64,000 nt of DNA from Acinetobacter tandoii DSM 14970 = CIP 107469 (GCF_000400735.1 NZ_KE007367.1:707882-771881), one strand, 5' to 3'. Counted from the stretch's first letter, positions 1 to 8,435 are shown. Notes: generated by a model not told the origin, from the letters alone. A program made the numbers and translations.

Positions 1-2
1 AT

Positions 3-269
3 CCGCGAGGCAGTGTAGAAGGTGGCATGGTCTGTGCCATGCTAGATGATGTGATGGGGCTGTTTGCTTATCTTGCCAATAATCAAACTCCAGCAACCAC
101 CATTAACTTGACTATGGATTTTTTACGTCCCTGCCAAGTGGGAACTGTACTCACCAAATGCCGCTTTACCAAACAAGGCAAAGCCATTCTGAGCCTTGAA
201 AGCGAAGCATGGCAAAACCAAAAAATGATTGCACGAAGTACCGCCAATTTCATGGTTCTCCAATCTTAA
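3..269 (+). CDS. PaaI/YdiI-like hotdog thioesterase, C-terminal part
   Basis: The gene enters from the left edge, so only its last 88 codons are present, in frame from base 3. The first visible residues (R-G-S-V-E-G-G, then A-M-L-D-D) match the hotdog-fold acyl-CoA thioesterase pattern, in which a small Gly-rich turn precedes the acidic catalytic residue on the long helix. The later stretch with Pro-Ala-Thr-Thr-Ile-Asn-Leu and Asp-Phe-Leu-Arg-Pro is the usual second strand of this fold. The likely role is hydrolysis of a small acyl-CoA thioester in the cytoplasm; the substrate cannot be told. The stop at 269 is 32 bases before the next gene. Confidence 0.8.
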   Translation, partial: PRGSVEGGMVCAMLDDVMGLFAYLANNQTPATTINLTMDFLRPCQVGTVLTKCRFTKQGKAILSLESEAWQNQKMIARSTANFMVLQS

Positions 270-301
270 CCTTCAACATTGATTGATATGGAATTTCAAT
301 A

Positions 302-2056
302 ATGCAAAAAAATTTAAAACAAAAAAATTGGTTCACACCGTTAAGTGTATTGACCTTATGTATTGGTCTTTCAGCCTGTAGCGATAATGACAGCTCAAAT
401 ACGCCACAAGCGACAGTATCAATTCCGCAAGTGACGCCTGCTGTGGGCACCAATTTAAAAGGTGCTTGTACAGATTTAAATGGCTTTCACTATGCAAACA
501 CCAGTATCACTTCAGCAACTTTACAAGAAGCGGGCAGCCTCAAGGTTGCGGGGCAAGACATCGCTGCACATTGCTTAATTACAGGCTACATGTATCCACG
601 CGTCAGTCCCGTAGATGGTCAAACCTATCAAATTGGTTTTGAAATGCGCTTACCTCTAGATTGGAATGGTCGTTTCCTTTATCAGGGGAATGGTGGTACA
701 GATGGCAATATTGCGACAGCAACGGGGCAAGTGGGCAGCGGTGGCCCATTGACCAATGCCCTGCATGATGGCTTTGCTGTTATTTCATCTGATGCGGGAC
801 ACAATGCAGCCCAAAACCCATTGTTTGGCTTAGACCCACAAGCTCGAATTGACTATGGGTATGGCGCAATCACTAAACTCACGCCAATGGCGAAAAATCT
901 GATTCAAGCCGCTTATGGAAAATTGCCAGATCGTTCTTATGCAGGTGGAACTTCAAACGGTGGTCGACATGCCATGATGGCGGCAACACGTCTAGCAGAT
1001 CAGTATGATGGGATTCTTGCCAGTACACCGGGTTTCCATTTGCCACGTGCTGCGGCAGCCCAACTTTATACGGCGCAACAATTACGCCGAGTGGCTACCG
1101 ATGAAAACGATTTAAGAACAGCCCTCACCCTATCTGAACGGAAAGTGCTGGCGCAAGCTATTTTAAATCAATGTGATGGACTTGATGGTATTACAGATGG
1201 TTTAGTCCAAGACGTTGAAGCTTGTCGTACGGCATTTGATATTCACCGCGATGTTCCAGTATGTTCTAGCACACGAGATGGCAGTTGTTTATCTACAGAT
1301 CAAATTGATGTGCTTGCCAATATCTATCAGGGTCCTGTAAATGCAACAGGTGAAGCATTATATGCCACACAACCGTTTGATCCGGGGCTGATCGGCAGTA
1401 ATTGGGCGAGTTGGAAATTTGATTCATCTGTTGGTACAGCACGTGACCCAGTTGCAGTCGGAATCATTTTTCAGGTTCCACCAAATCCAGACGTTATGCT
1501 CAATTCTCGCCAATTTGCTTTCAACTTTAATTTTGATGTGGACTATGCAAAATTATCTGCCACCAATGAAACCTACCCAGAAAGTGCCATGTCTTTTATG
1601 ATTCCACCTGATGAGTTGAATTTGGATAAACTCCTTGCACGTGGCGGTAAAATGATTGTAGTTCAGGGCACTGCTGACGGTGTATTTTCTGTAGATGACA
1701 CCCAGAACTGGTACGATAAATTACTACAAAAATATCCAAATAACGCCTCTGGCAATGCTCCAAGTTTTGTTCGTTTTTTTCGTGTTCCAGGCATGAATCA
1801 CTCTCGTGGTGGTATCTCAACCGATCAGTTTGATGCACTCACAGCCTTGGTCAATTGGGTGGAATATGGTCAGGCGCCAGATCGAATCATTGCTGGAGCA
1901 CGGGGTGAAGGCAATGCCAGTGGGCAAGTGAATACTGAATTACCTACCGATTGGTCGGCCACTCGTACACGCCCACTTTGCCCATATCCTTTAATCGCAC
2001 GTTATAACGGTCAGGGAGACAGTGAGCAAGCCGAGAATTTTAGCTGTAAATTGTAA
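302..2056 (+). CDS. Tannase/feruloyl esterase-family lipoprotein
   Basis: A 584-residue alpha/beta hydrolase of the tannase/feruloyl esterase family, which hydrolyses esters of plant phenolic acids (chlorogenate, ferulate, gallate esters). The N-terminus is a lipoprotein signal: a hydrophobic stretch ending in the lipobox L-S-A-C with Cys26, followed by S-D, so the enzyme should be membrane-anchored and face the periplasm or outside. The nucleophile elbow is G-T-S-N-G-G (Ser218). Candidate acid and base are Asp459 (in G-T-A-D-G) and His500 (in M-N-H-S). A Ca-binding-like C-D-G-L-D-G-I-T-D-G lies at 291–300. The family normally has Cys just before the Ser and just after the His, forming a disulfide; here these are Thr217 and Ser501. 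HcaG chlorogenate esterase of Acinetobacter is a known relative, but the substrate here is inferred only. A terminator follows at 2085. Confidence 0.85.
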   Translation: MQKNLKQKNWFTPLSVLTLCIGLSACSDNDSSNTPQATVSIPQVTPAVGTNLKGACTDLNGFHYANTSITSATLQEAGSLKVAGQDIAAHCLITGYMYPRVSPVDGQTYQIGFEMRLPLDWNGRFLYQGNGGTDGNIATATGQVGSGGPLTNALHDGFAVISSDAGHNAAQNPLFGLDPQARIDYGYGAITKLTPMAKNLIQAAYGKLPDRSYAGGTSNGGRHAMMAATRLADQYDGILASTPGFHLPRAAAAQLYTAQQLRRVATDENDLRTALTLSERKVLAQAILNQCDGLDGITDGLVQDVEACRTAFDIHRDVPVCSSTRDGSCLSTDQIDVLANIYQGPVNATGEALYATQPFDPGLIGSNWASWKFDSSVGTARDPVAVGIIFQVPPNPDVMLNSRQFAFNFNFDVDYAKLSATNETYPESAMSFMIPPDELNLDKLLARGGKMIVVQGTADGVFSVDDTQNWYDKLLQKYPNNASGNAPSFVRFFRVPGMNHSRGGISTDQFDALTALVNWVEYGQAPDRIIAGARGEGNASGQVNTELPTDWSATRTRPLCPYPLIARYNGQGDSEQAENFSCKL

Positions 2057-2084
2057 TAAAAAATAAGTGTTTAGAAACAAAGTA

Positions 2085-2112
2085 AGAGCGAAAAATCAGC
2101 TCTTTCTTTGTT
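2085..2112 (+). terminator. Intrinsic terminator after the tannase-family gene
   Basis: Inverted repeat AGAGC–9 nt–GCTCT, extended by AAAG/CTTT, followed by TTCTTTG. It lies 29 bases after the esterase stop. Confidence 0.55.
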
Positions 2113-2127
2113 TGAGTCAGGTTAATA

Positions 2128-2292
2128 CTATTTATAATCGAATGGCTGGAAACCTTCCTCAAACATGACTTCTCCCCAAACATTCGATTTTGTTGGTGTA
2201 AAGTCAAAAATTTTAGAAGAGTTTAAGCTATTGACTGCATCTATCAAAAGATTTGCAGTTTTAATCCTCTTAGCTCGTTGTATTTTAATGAT
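2128..2292 (-). pseudogene. Possible decayed 3' end of an unknown gene
   Basis: On the minus strand 54 codons are open and end in TAG at 2128–2130. They have no usable ATG/GTG/TTG start near the 5' end; an in-frame stop lies directly upstream at 2293–2295. The peptide has protein-like composition (for example N-L-L-I-D-A-V-N-S-L and N-V-W-G-E-V-M-F-E-E-G-F). I do not recognise the family. It fills most of an otherwise gene-free 294-base gap and is best read as the residual C-terminus of a degraded gene. It could also be chance. Confidence 0.3.
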
Positions 2293-2350
2293 TTAAATTT
2301 TATTACCATAATTTCAAATGCCTTATCATATCTTTATGCTTTATTGATGA

Positions 2351-2989
2351 TTAGAACTCAATCCCTAAAATTAACCGTATTGCGATTGCACCCAGTAACA
2401 CGCCCATAACTTTTTCTAAAATAGAATTATATTTCAGAAAGCCTGATCTGATTCTAGGCTGCGTAAAAATCAAACTGACTGCAATAAACCACAAAGTATT
2501 TACCAAACACATCCACTCACCATACAGGATCTGTATATATAACGGTGTTGTTGTGCTGACTATACTGGTGAAAATGGCCAAGAAAAAAATGGTGGCCTTC
2601 GGGTTCAGTGCATTGGTCCAAAAACCAGTCATGAACGCTTGATGATAAGATATCGTTCTGTGTTCAGAGGTAACATCCATATTGATTTCAATTGGTGTCG
2701 ACCCACCTTTCAAACAATTCCAGCCTAAATAGAGTAAATATAAGGCACCGATTATTTGAAAAAGACTCATGAAAATATGATTTTGAGACAGAACTAGCCC
2801 AACACCCATAAGGGTATAAAACACATGAACGGAAATGCCACAACCAATTCCTACTGCGGTTATACAGCCGATTCGATAACCGTGTTGGGTACTTTGCCGC
2901 ACACTAATAATGAAATCGGGACCTGGAATAATGACTGCAAGAAAATGTATGAGGGTTAGCGTAAGAAACTCATGGTAATAGACATTCAT
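2351..2989 (-). CDS. LysE-family amino-acid exporter
   Basis: A 212-residue inner-membrane protein of the LysE/RhtB translocator family, which exports amino acids or small amphipathic metabolites using the proton gradient. The N-terminus carries the family signature P-G-P-D around residues 22–25, followed by about six hydrophobic segments. The conserved N-P-K (in N-A-L-N-P-K-A-T-I-F-F) is present in mid-protein. Its ATG overlaps the stop of the upstream AlaX gene (ATGA, 2986–2989), so the two are translationally coupled. Coupling to an Ala-tRNA editing enzyme suggests a substrate related to alanine, serine or an analogue, but that is inference. Confidence 0.88.
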   Translation of the reverse strand: MNVYYHEFLTLTLIHFLAVIIPGPDFIISVRQSTQHGYRIGCITAVGIGCGISVHVFYTLMGVGLVLSQNHIFMSLFQIIGALYLLYLGWNCLKGGSTPIEINMDVTSEHRTISYHQAFMTGFWTNALNPKATIFFLAIFTSIVSTTTPLYIQILYGEWMCLVNTLWFIAVSLIFTQPRIRSGFLKYNSILEKVMGVLLGAIAIRLILGIEF

Positions 2990-3630
2990 CCTAAAATACC
3001 CTTAGCTAAGGCATAATGTACGGTGAGTTTGCCTTTCTTTATTTCCATTTTAATAATTTTGACGTTACCAACTTCCGATAAAGATAGAACATGCGTTCCA
3101 CCACAAGGATAGGCATTCAATTCACCAAACTGAATTTCACGAAATCCATTCTCATTAAGGGTAATCTTTGCTGCTAAATCTGCATCGATAAAGGCTTGTA
3201 GACGAGTTTCTAAATACATAGAATCCACAGGTTCACTGTTTTGGGTCGCCAAAAACTGTACTTTTGAATTATTTGGCCAGTGTTGTGCTTTGATTGGTTG
3301 CCAACCATAACTTTCAACAATATGTCCAATCAAATGTCCTGCACTGTGCAAACGACTGTGGAGTCGACGGGCTTGAATATCAACTTTTGCATATACTCGA
3401 CCTAATGCTACAGCACTTTTACATAGATGAATAATCGTGCCATTTTCAATTGCGACATGGACAACTTCACTCTCTGCAATATATCCAGTATCACTCGGTT
3501 GTCCCCCACCTTGAGGATGAAATGGCGTGTTTTCTAATTTAATTTCAAATTGACCATTTTCCAGTAAAGTACAAGCCACAACTTCGACGAAACTTTCAGT
3601 AACACCAGATAAATAAAGATGTTTAATCAT
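2986..3630 (-). CDS. AlaX-type alanyl-tRNA editing protein
   Basis: A 214-residue free-standing homologue of the AlaRS editing domain. It hydrolyses tRNA(Ala) mischarged with serine or glycine in trans. The zinc site is complete: H95-x-x-x-H99 in a stretch reading H-S-A-G-H, and C176-G-G-T-H180 near the C-terminus. The upstream G-G-G-Q-P-S-D-T-G (41–49) is the loop shared with AlaRS and ThrRS/AlaRS second additional domains. The size fits the short AlaX classes. It is the first gene of a two-gene unit with the LysE exporter and is divergent from a LysR gene 89 bases away, with a dyad between them. Confidence 0.9.
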   Translation of the reverse strand: MIKHLYLSGVTESFVEVVACTLLENGQFEIKLENTPFHPQGGGQPSDTGYIAESEVVHVAIENGTIIHLCKSAVALGRVYAKVDIQARRLHSRLHSAGHLIGHIVESYGWQPIKAQHWPNNSKVQFLATQNSEPVDSMYLETRLQAFIDADLAAKITLNENGFREIQFGELNAYPCGGTHVLSLSEVGNVKIIKMEIKKGKLTVHYALAKGILG

Positions 3631-3683
3631 GAAATAATAACCATATCTAAATATGAAAAAATTGTATAACTTTGTCTATGGGG

Positions 3684-3704
3684 TGATAATCTAGAAAATT
3701 ATCA
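3684..3704. promoter_or_regulatory. Perfect 7-bp dyad, probable LysR operator
   Basis: TGATAAT–7 nt–ATTATCA is a perfect inverted repeat in the 89-base gap between the divergent AlaX and LysR genes. Its position 16 bases upstream of the LysR ATG fits autoregulation. It is not a strict T-N11-A box, so the assignment is tentative. Confidence 0.5.
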
Positions 3705-3719
3705 AATAACTTTTGCTTC

Positions 3720-4655
3720 ATGAGCACAAATCAAAATTTAAACTTACTGAATGAAATGGTGACATTTGTAACAGTGGTAGAAACAGGCAGTTTTTCTGAA
3801 ACAGCGCGTCAGTTTGGAACAACACCTTCCGCAATCAGTCGAGCTATTTCGCGTTTGGAAAAAGCATTAGGGACCCGGCTACTACAAAGAACCACTCGTA
3901 AGTTACGTATAAGTGAAAGTGGACAAGCTGTATACGAGCGTTGCCTAGATATGGTGAATGCAGCTCAAGCCGTAATGGAAAGTTCGGAAAAATTTCACTC
4001 AGAACCTCAAGGTCAAATTCGAATGAGTGTGCCTAAGGCCGTTGGGCATTATCTAATTCACCCCTATTTACCTGAATTTTTGAGACTTTATCCTAAAATT
4101 GATATTCAACTACTATTAGAAGATCGTTATGTTGATTTAATTGAAGATCAAGTCGACCTAGCTATTCGTATTACAGAGAAGCCACATGATGGTTTGATGG
4201 GCCGTAAACTTTTAGAAATAGACCATGTAATTTGTGCAACGCCTGAGTATTTATCAAGGTTTGGTACACCTCAGCATCCACACGATTTGAAAGAACATCA
4301 GTGTATCTATTTGGGTGAGCAAGCAATAGATTCAAAATGGAAATTTCAACAAGGGAACAAAAACCTTTCAGTCCATGTCAAAGGTCGCTACGCGGCGAAT
4401 CATACAGGAGTACGACTTGATGCAGCCTTACAGCACCTTGGAATTGCCAGTTTACCATTCTTTGTAGCCAATAAGGCAATGAAAAATAAGCAGTTAATTC
4501 AAGTTTTGTCAAACTGGTATTTTAAAACCTACTATAGTGGCGGAGCATGGTTGTTGTACCCAGCGACAAAACATTTGCCACCAAAACTAAAAGTATTGAT
4601 TGAATTTCTGGCACAAAAATTGGCACAAGAACCGACATTGTTAAGACCAGATTGA
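3720..4655 (+). CDS. LysR-family transcriptional regulator (next to AlaX–LysE)
   Basis: A 311-residue LysR-type regulator. The N-terminal winged helix-turn-helix is typical (F-V-T-V-V-E-T-G-S-F-S-E-T-A, then P-S-A-I-S-R-A-I-S-R-L-E), and the rest is the periplasmic-binding-like effector domain (D-L-A-I-R-I at about 146). The effector domain resembles the CrgA/YhjC-type group. It is divergent from the AlaX–LysE pair, which is the most likely target because LysR genes often control the divergent neighbour and LysE exporters commonly have LysR activators (LysG/ArgP type). The effector is unknown. Confidence 0.88.
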   Translation: MSTNQNLNLLNEMVTFVTVVETGSFSETARQFGTTPSAISRAISRLEKALGTRLLQRTTRKLRISESGQAVYERCLDMVNAAQAVMESSEKFHSEPQGQIRMSVPKAVGHYLIHPYLPEFLRLYPKIDIQLLLEDRYVDLIEDQVDLAIRITEKPHDGLMGRKLLEIDHVICATPEYLSRFGTPQHPHDLKEHQCIYLGEQAIDSKWKFQQGNKNLSVHVKGRYAANHTGVRLDAALQHLGIASLPFFVANKAMKNKQLIQVLSNWYFKTYYSGGAWLLYPATKHLPPKLKVLIEFLAQKLAQEPTLLRPD

Positions 4656-4770
4656 TAAAAAAATACGCAAAAGGTTGTATGCTGAAGCAATGAAGGAAGG
4701 TGCTTTAAATATGAGCAGAACCAGTAAATGTAAGAACAATTTTTGTTATTTATATTAGAAAAATAATATT

Positions 4771-4816
4771 GGCATTGTATAAATTGAATAGATGAAAATA
4801 TTATTTATACAATGCC
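4771..4816. terminator. 14-bp perfect inverted repeat between convergent LysR genes
   Basis: GGCATTGTATAAAT at 4771–4784 is repeated perfectly inverted at 4803–4816, with an 18-nt loop. It sits between the 3' ends of two convergent genes (stops at 4655 and 4826), so it probably serves as a bidirectional terminator. It has no long U-tract on either side and its loop is unusually long. Confidence 0.5.
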
Positions 4817-4825
4817 TAATTCATA

Positions 4826-5698
4826 TTAATTAGTTAAAGTATTCCATATATAGTCCATACGTTGAGAATATATAACTTTACTGCGAATAAGATAAACATC
4901 TTGGAAAAAATGATAACCATCTAAGACGCGTAATTTATTTTCAGTAATTTCTTCTTCTACTAATAATTTAGGCAACCAAGCAACGCCTAGTCCTTGTAAA
5001 ACCAAAGCTTTTAAATCTCCAGCATTATCTGTTTCATATAAAATTCGATAATCTAATTTATCTTCAATTTCACGATCGACACATTTTCTTAAATAAGCCT
5101 GCTTACTATAAGACAGCAACGGAAAATTTTGATCTAAACTGTATTTCTCATATTTATCGCGTGCAGATGCAACGGGAAGAATTTCCATTTTCACAATTTT
5201 ATGAAATGCAAAAATTGCATGGTCTAACTGTTTTAGAGTTTCTTCATCACAATAGCAAATTAAAAAATCACATGAACCTTCTTTCAACAGTCGCATGCCC
5301 TGTTTCATATTGGCTGCAATAATTTCAAGCTGTAGATCTTTAATATCTGTATATAAATTGTGAATGAAATTAGGGAAAAACTGTGTAATTAACGAATGGG
5401 ACACGGCAAACTTGATAGAAAGCTCATTGTTCCTAATATTTTTTTCCAGATACTTTATTGTTGTATCTAATTGATTTTGTATATTTTTTGCAGATGACAG
5501 CAGGATTTGACCAGCATCTGTAAAGTCTACATTCTTGCTATAGCGTTTTAAAATTTGAAAGCCTAAAGCATCTTCAATGGCTTGAATTCTGCGTGTAAAG
5601 GCAGATTGTGTTACATGTCTGAGTTCGGCCGCTTTTGAGATAGATTTTTCTTGTTCTAATGCAAGTAAATCTTCAATCCAACGAATTTCCAATGACAT
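4826..5698 (-). CDS. LysR-family regulator divergent from aspartase
   Basis: A 290-residue LysR-type regulator. The HTH is clear at the N-terminus (A-L-E-Q-E-K-S-I-S-K-A-A-E-L, V-T-Q-S-A-F-T-R-R-I-Q-A-I-E), close to the HdfR/YjiE-like subgroup with the Q-S-A-F-T-R-R recognition helix. It is transcribed away from aspA, with 140 bases between the starts, and the gap contains a perfect ATGCA-N5-TGCAT dyad that contains T-N11-A. The simplest reading is that it controls aspA and itself, perhaps in response to an amino acid; the sequence does not reveal the effector. Confidence 0.88.
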   Translation of the reverse strand: MSLEIRWIEDLLALEQEKSISKAAELRHVTQSAFTRRIQAIEDALGFQILKRYSKNVDFTDAGQILLSSAKNIQNQLDTTIKYLEKNIRNNELSIKFAVSHSLITQFFPNFIHNLYTDIKDLQLEIIAANMKQGMRLLKEGSCDFLICYCDEETLKQLDHAIFAFHKIVKMEILPVASARDKYEKYSLDQNFPLLSYSKQAYLRKCVDREIEDKLDYRILYETDNAGDLKALVLQGLGVAWLPKLLVEEEITENKLRVLDGYHFFQDVYLIRSKVIYSQRMDYIWNTLTN

Positions 5699-5743
5699 TT
5701 GCGCTGTCCATAATCTAAGCGATATTGATAATTATACAGTGTT

Positions 5744-5758
5744 ATGCAAAAAATGCAT
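5744..5758. promoter_or_regulatory. LysR-type T-N11-A operator in the aspA intergenic region
   Basis: ATGCA–AAAAA–TGCAT is a perfect dyad containing the T-N11-A spacing typical of LysR-type regulators. It lies 80 bases upstream of aspA and 45 bases upstream of the divergent LysR gene. Confidence 0.55.
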
Positions 5759-5838
5759 GGATAAATATTTTTTTACATTAGTCAGGCTGGGTGTTCTAGT
5801 TCTAAGATAAAATTATTCCCGCTATAGAGCATTTCTTA

Positions 5839-7254
5839 ATGAATATTGAAATTAAATCACGGACTGAAAAAGATTTACTCGGTTTTAAAGAAGTCCCATT
5901 CCATTGTTACTACGGTGTACAAACACTTCGTGCATTGGAAAATTTCAATTTAAGTCCGAATAAATTAAGCCATTTCCCAATTTTCATTAAAGCATTGGCG
6001 ATGGTTAAATCTGCATGTGCAGTTTCAAATTTTAAATTAAATAAATTAGAAGAAAATAAATACAATGCAATTCAACATGCTTGCCAGCAGTTGATGAACG
6101 ATTTATATCATGATCAATTCCCAATTGATATGATTCAAGGTGGTGCTGGTACTTCAACCAATATGAATGCAAATGAAGTAATTGCAAATATTGGCTTGGA
6201 ATATATGGGACATGCTAAAGGTGAATATAAATATTTACACCCAAATAATGATGTAAATATGTCACAGTCAACCAATGACGTATACCCTACAGCAATTAAA
6301 GTTGGTTTATTATTTTCTTTAGATCAACTTAACACACCATTCCAAAGCTTAATCGATAGCTTCCGTGCGAAATCTGAAGAATTTGCGCATATCTTAAAAA
6401 TGGGTCGTACCCAGTTGCAAGATGCTGTGCCTATGACTTTAGGTCAAGAGTTTGGTGCATTTGCTAATACCTTACAAAATGACTTGAATATGCTTTACAG
6501 CATCATGCCGAATGCATTAAGTGTTGTGAACTTAGCAGGTACAGCAATTGGTACAGGTATTAACACTGAAGTTGAATACCGTTTACACGCAATTGAAGCG
6601 TTGTCGCAAATTACGCAAAAGAACATTTCAAGTTCTCCTGACTTAATTGAAGCAACTTCAGACATGGGCGATTTCGTTCTATTGTCAGGCTTCTTAAAGC
6701 GTACAGCGACTAAACTTGCTAAAATTGCCAATGACTTACGTTTATTGTCGAGTGGTCCACGTGCAGGTCTAAATGAAATTCACTTAGAACCACGTCAACC
6801 AGGTAGTTCAATCATGCCAGGTAAAGTGAACCCAGTAATTCCTGAAGCAATGAACTTGGCATGTTACCAAATTATTGCAAATGACTTGGCAATTACCCTT
6901 TCTGCTGAAGCGGGTCAGTTACAGTTAAATGCAATGGAACCGTTAATCGCTTTTAAACTTTTCGAATCAATTGATTTGTTAGGTAAAGCAATGCGTATGT
7001 TCCAATTGAAATGTATTGAAAACATCCGTGCGAATGCTGAACATTGCCAACACTTGGTAGATAACTCAATTGGTATTATTACTGTATTGAACCCATACCT
7101 TGGCTATGAAACGACGACTCGTATTGCCAAAGAAGCAAACCAATCTGGTCAAAGTATTCTTGCGCTCATCAAAGCCGAAAACTTGCTTTCTGATGAAGTC
7201 CTAGCAGAAGTACTTTCAGTACAAAACATGGTACATCCTAAGCAATCTGCATAA
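5839..7254 (+). CDS. aspA: Aspartate ammonia-lyase
   Basis: A 471-residue aspartase, converting L-aspartate to fumarate and ammonia in the cytoplasm and feeding amino-acid nitrogen and carbon into central metabolism. It aligns by eye along its length with E. coli AspA: D-L-L-G near the N-terminus, Y-Y-G-V-Q-T-L-R-A, Q-G-G-A-G-T-S-T-N-M-N, S-Q-S-T-N-D-V-Y-P-T, and the mobile signature loop G-S-S-I-M-P-G-K-V-N-P-V-I-P-E beginning at residue 322, which contains the catalytic serine. The loop has Gly where E. coli has Ala. R-T-Q-L-Q-D-A-V-P is also present and separates aspartase from class II fumarase. It stands alone, divergent from a LysR gene, and is followed by a strong terminator. Confidence 0.93.
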   Translation: MNIEIKSRTEKDLLGFKEVPFHCYYGVQTLRALENFNLSPNKLSHFPIFIKALAMVKSACAVSNFKLNKLEENKYNAIQHACQQLMNDLYHDQFPIDMIQGGAGTSTNMNANEVIANIGLEYMGHAKGEYKYLHPNNDVNMSQSTNDVYPTAIKVGLLFSLDQLNTPFQSLIDSFRAKSEEFAHILKMGRTQLQDAVPMTLGQEFGAFANTLQNDLNMLYSIMPNALSVVNLAGTAIGTGINTEVEYRLHAIEALSQITQKNISSSPDLIEATSDMGDFVLLSGFLKRTATKLAKIANDLRLLSSGPRAGLNEIHLEPRQPGSSIMPGKVNPVIPEAMNLACYQIIANDLAITLSAEAGQLQLNAMEPLIAFKLFESIDLLGKAMRMFQLKCIENIRANAEHCQHLVDNSIGIITVLNPYLGYETTTRIAKEANQSGQSILALIKAENLLSDEVLAEVLSVQNMVHPKQSA

Positions 7255-7273
7255 TATTTTTATGTAATTGCTC

Positions 7274-7305
7274 AAAAAAGGAACTTAGTCATAAGTTCCT
7301 TTTTT
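7274..7305 (+). terminator. Strong intrinsic terminator after aspA
   Basis: A 14-bp stem, AAAAAAGGAACTTA paired with TAAGTTCCTTTTTT around a 4-nt loop, runs into a T-tract 19 bases after the aspA stop. The A-tract on the left makes it usable from both directions. Confidence 0.9.
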
Positions 7306-7533
7306 CTTTGTTCGTAGTCCCAATTCAATCTAATAAGTAGTGTACCTTTCCAAAAGGAAAATTTACCACATTGAGCTAATAGGTATTCGATTTAAAAGTT
7401 TTTATGCTGCCTAGTGATTTTTTACAATGAGATCTAATGGTTATCATTTGAATACAGTTTTCCACTTTATCTTCATCAAAGTCATTCCATAATAAAAGCA
7501 GATCAATAAACTGAATAATCAAGGTATATAACA

Positions 7534-8322
7534 ATGAATAATACAAATGGAGCCGTGAGTCGTGAAGTCCAAGATCATCTTTTATTCATTGGTTTAGATC
7601 GTGCCAGTAAACGAAATGCTTTTGATAGTCACATGATCTTGGCGTTATCTCAGGCACTCACTGAATATGAAGCCGACCCCGCTTTAAGATGTGCCGTTAT
7701 TTTTGCACATGGTGATCATTTTACAGCAGGGCTAGATTTGCTTGAACTGCAAGATAAATTGGCTCAGGGTGTTTTTAATTTTGGTGCTGATCAAATTGAT
7801 CCTTGGGGAGTAACTGGAAAGAGCAGAACCAAGCCAGTCGTTGTAGCCGTACAAGGTACCTGTTTTACCGCAGGCATTGAACTGATGTTAAATGCCGATG
7901 TTGTGATTGCCAGTGAAGACTGTAAATTTGCACAAATGGAAGTACTGCGTGGCATTATGCCTTTTGGCGGAGCCACAGTACGTTTTGTCCAAGCCGCAGG
8001 TTGGCAAAAAGCGATGCCATATCTTTTGACTGGGAAAAGTTTTACGGCAGCAACGGCTTTGGATTTAAATCTTATTTCTGAAAAAGTTGCATGCGGTCAA
8101 CAGCTTACTCGAGCAACTCAAATTGCTCAGGAGATTTCTACAGCAGCACCCTTAGCCGTGCAAGCCTTACTCTGCTCTGCTCAAGAAGCACAACAAAAAG
8201 GCTCAGCGTATGCCCTACAGAATTTAGCCTCTTATTTACCTGCTTTATTCCAATCGGAAGATGCACATGAAGGTGTTATGGCAATGGTACAAAAAAGAAA
8301 ACCTGAGTTTAAAGGAAAATAG
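7534..8322 (+). CDS. Enoyl-CoA hydratase/isomerase (crotonase) family protein
   Basis: A 262-residue crotonase-superfamily protein acting on acyl-CoA thioesters. The two oxyanion-hole segments are visible: G-D-H-F-T-A-G-L-D-L near residue 62 and the G-T-C-F-T-A-G-I-E-L region near 110. The usual first Glu of hydratases is replaced: the second segment reads L-R-G-I-M-P-F-G-G where hydratases have an E-V-x-L-G motif with catalytic Glu, so hydratase activity cannot be assumed. The gene stands alone, with a fair ribosome site (AAGG about 9 bases before ATG). The substrate is unknown; isomerase or another crotonase chemistry is possible. Confidence 0.82.
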   Translation: MNNTNGAVSREVQDHLLFIGLDRASKRNAFDSHMILALSQALTEYEADPALRCAVIFAHGDHFTAGLDLLELQDKLAQGVFNFGADQIDPWGVTGKSRTKPVVVAVQGTCFTAGIELMLNADVVIASEDCKFAQMEVLRGIMPFGGATVRFVQAAGWQKAMPYLLTGKSFTAATALDLNLISEKVACGQQLTRATQIAQEISTAAPLAVQALLCSAQEAQQKGSAYALQNLASYLPALFQSEDAHEGVMAMVQKRKPEFKGK

Positions 8323-8435
8323 AATGCTTTATTCAAGACTCGAAACCTTTATTCAATAAAAGGCAGATACTTTACGCTAGCTAAGGTTTAAGTCATAAAA
8401 CGCCTTTGAAACATCCGTTACTTACACGAAAAAAC

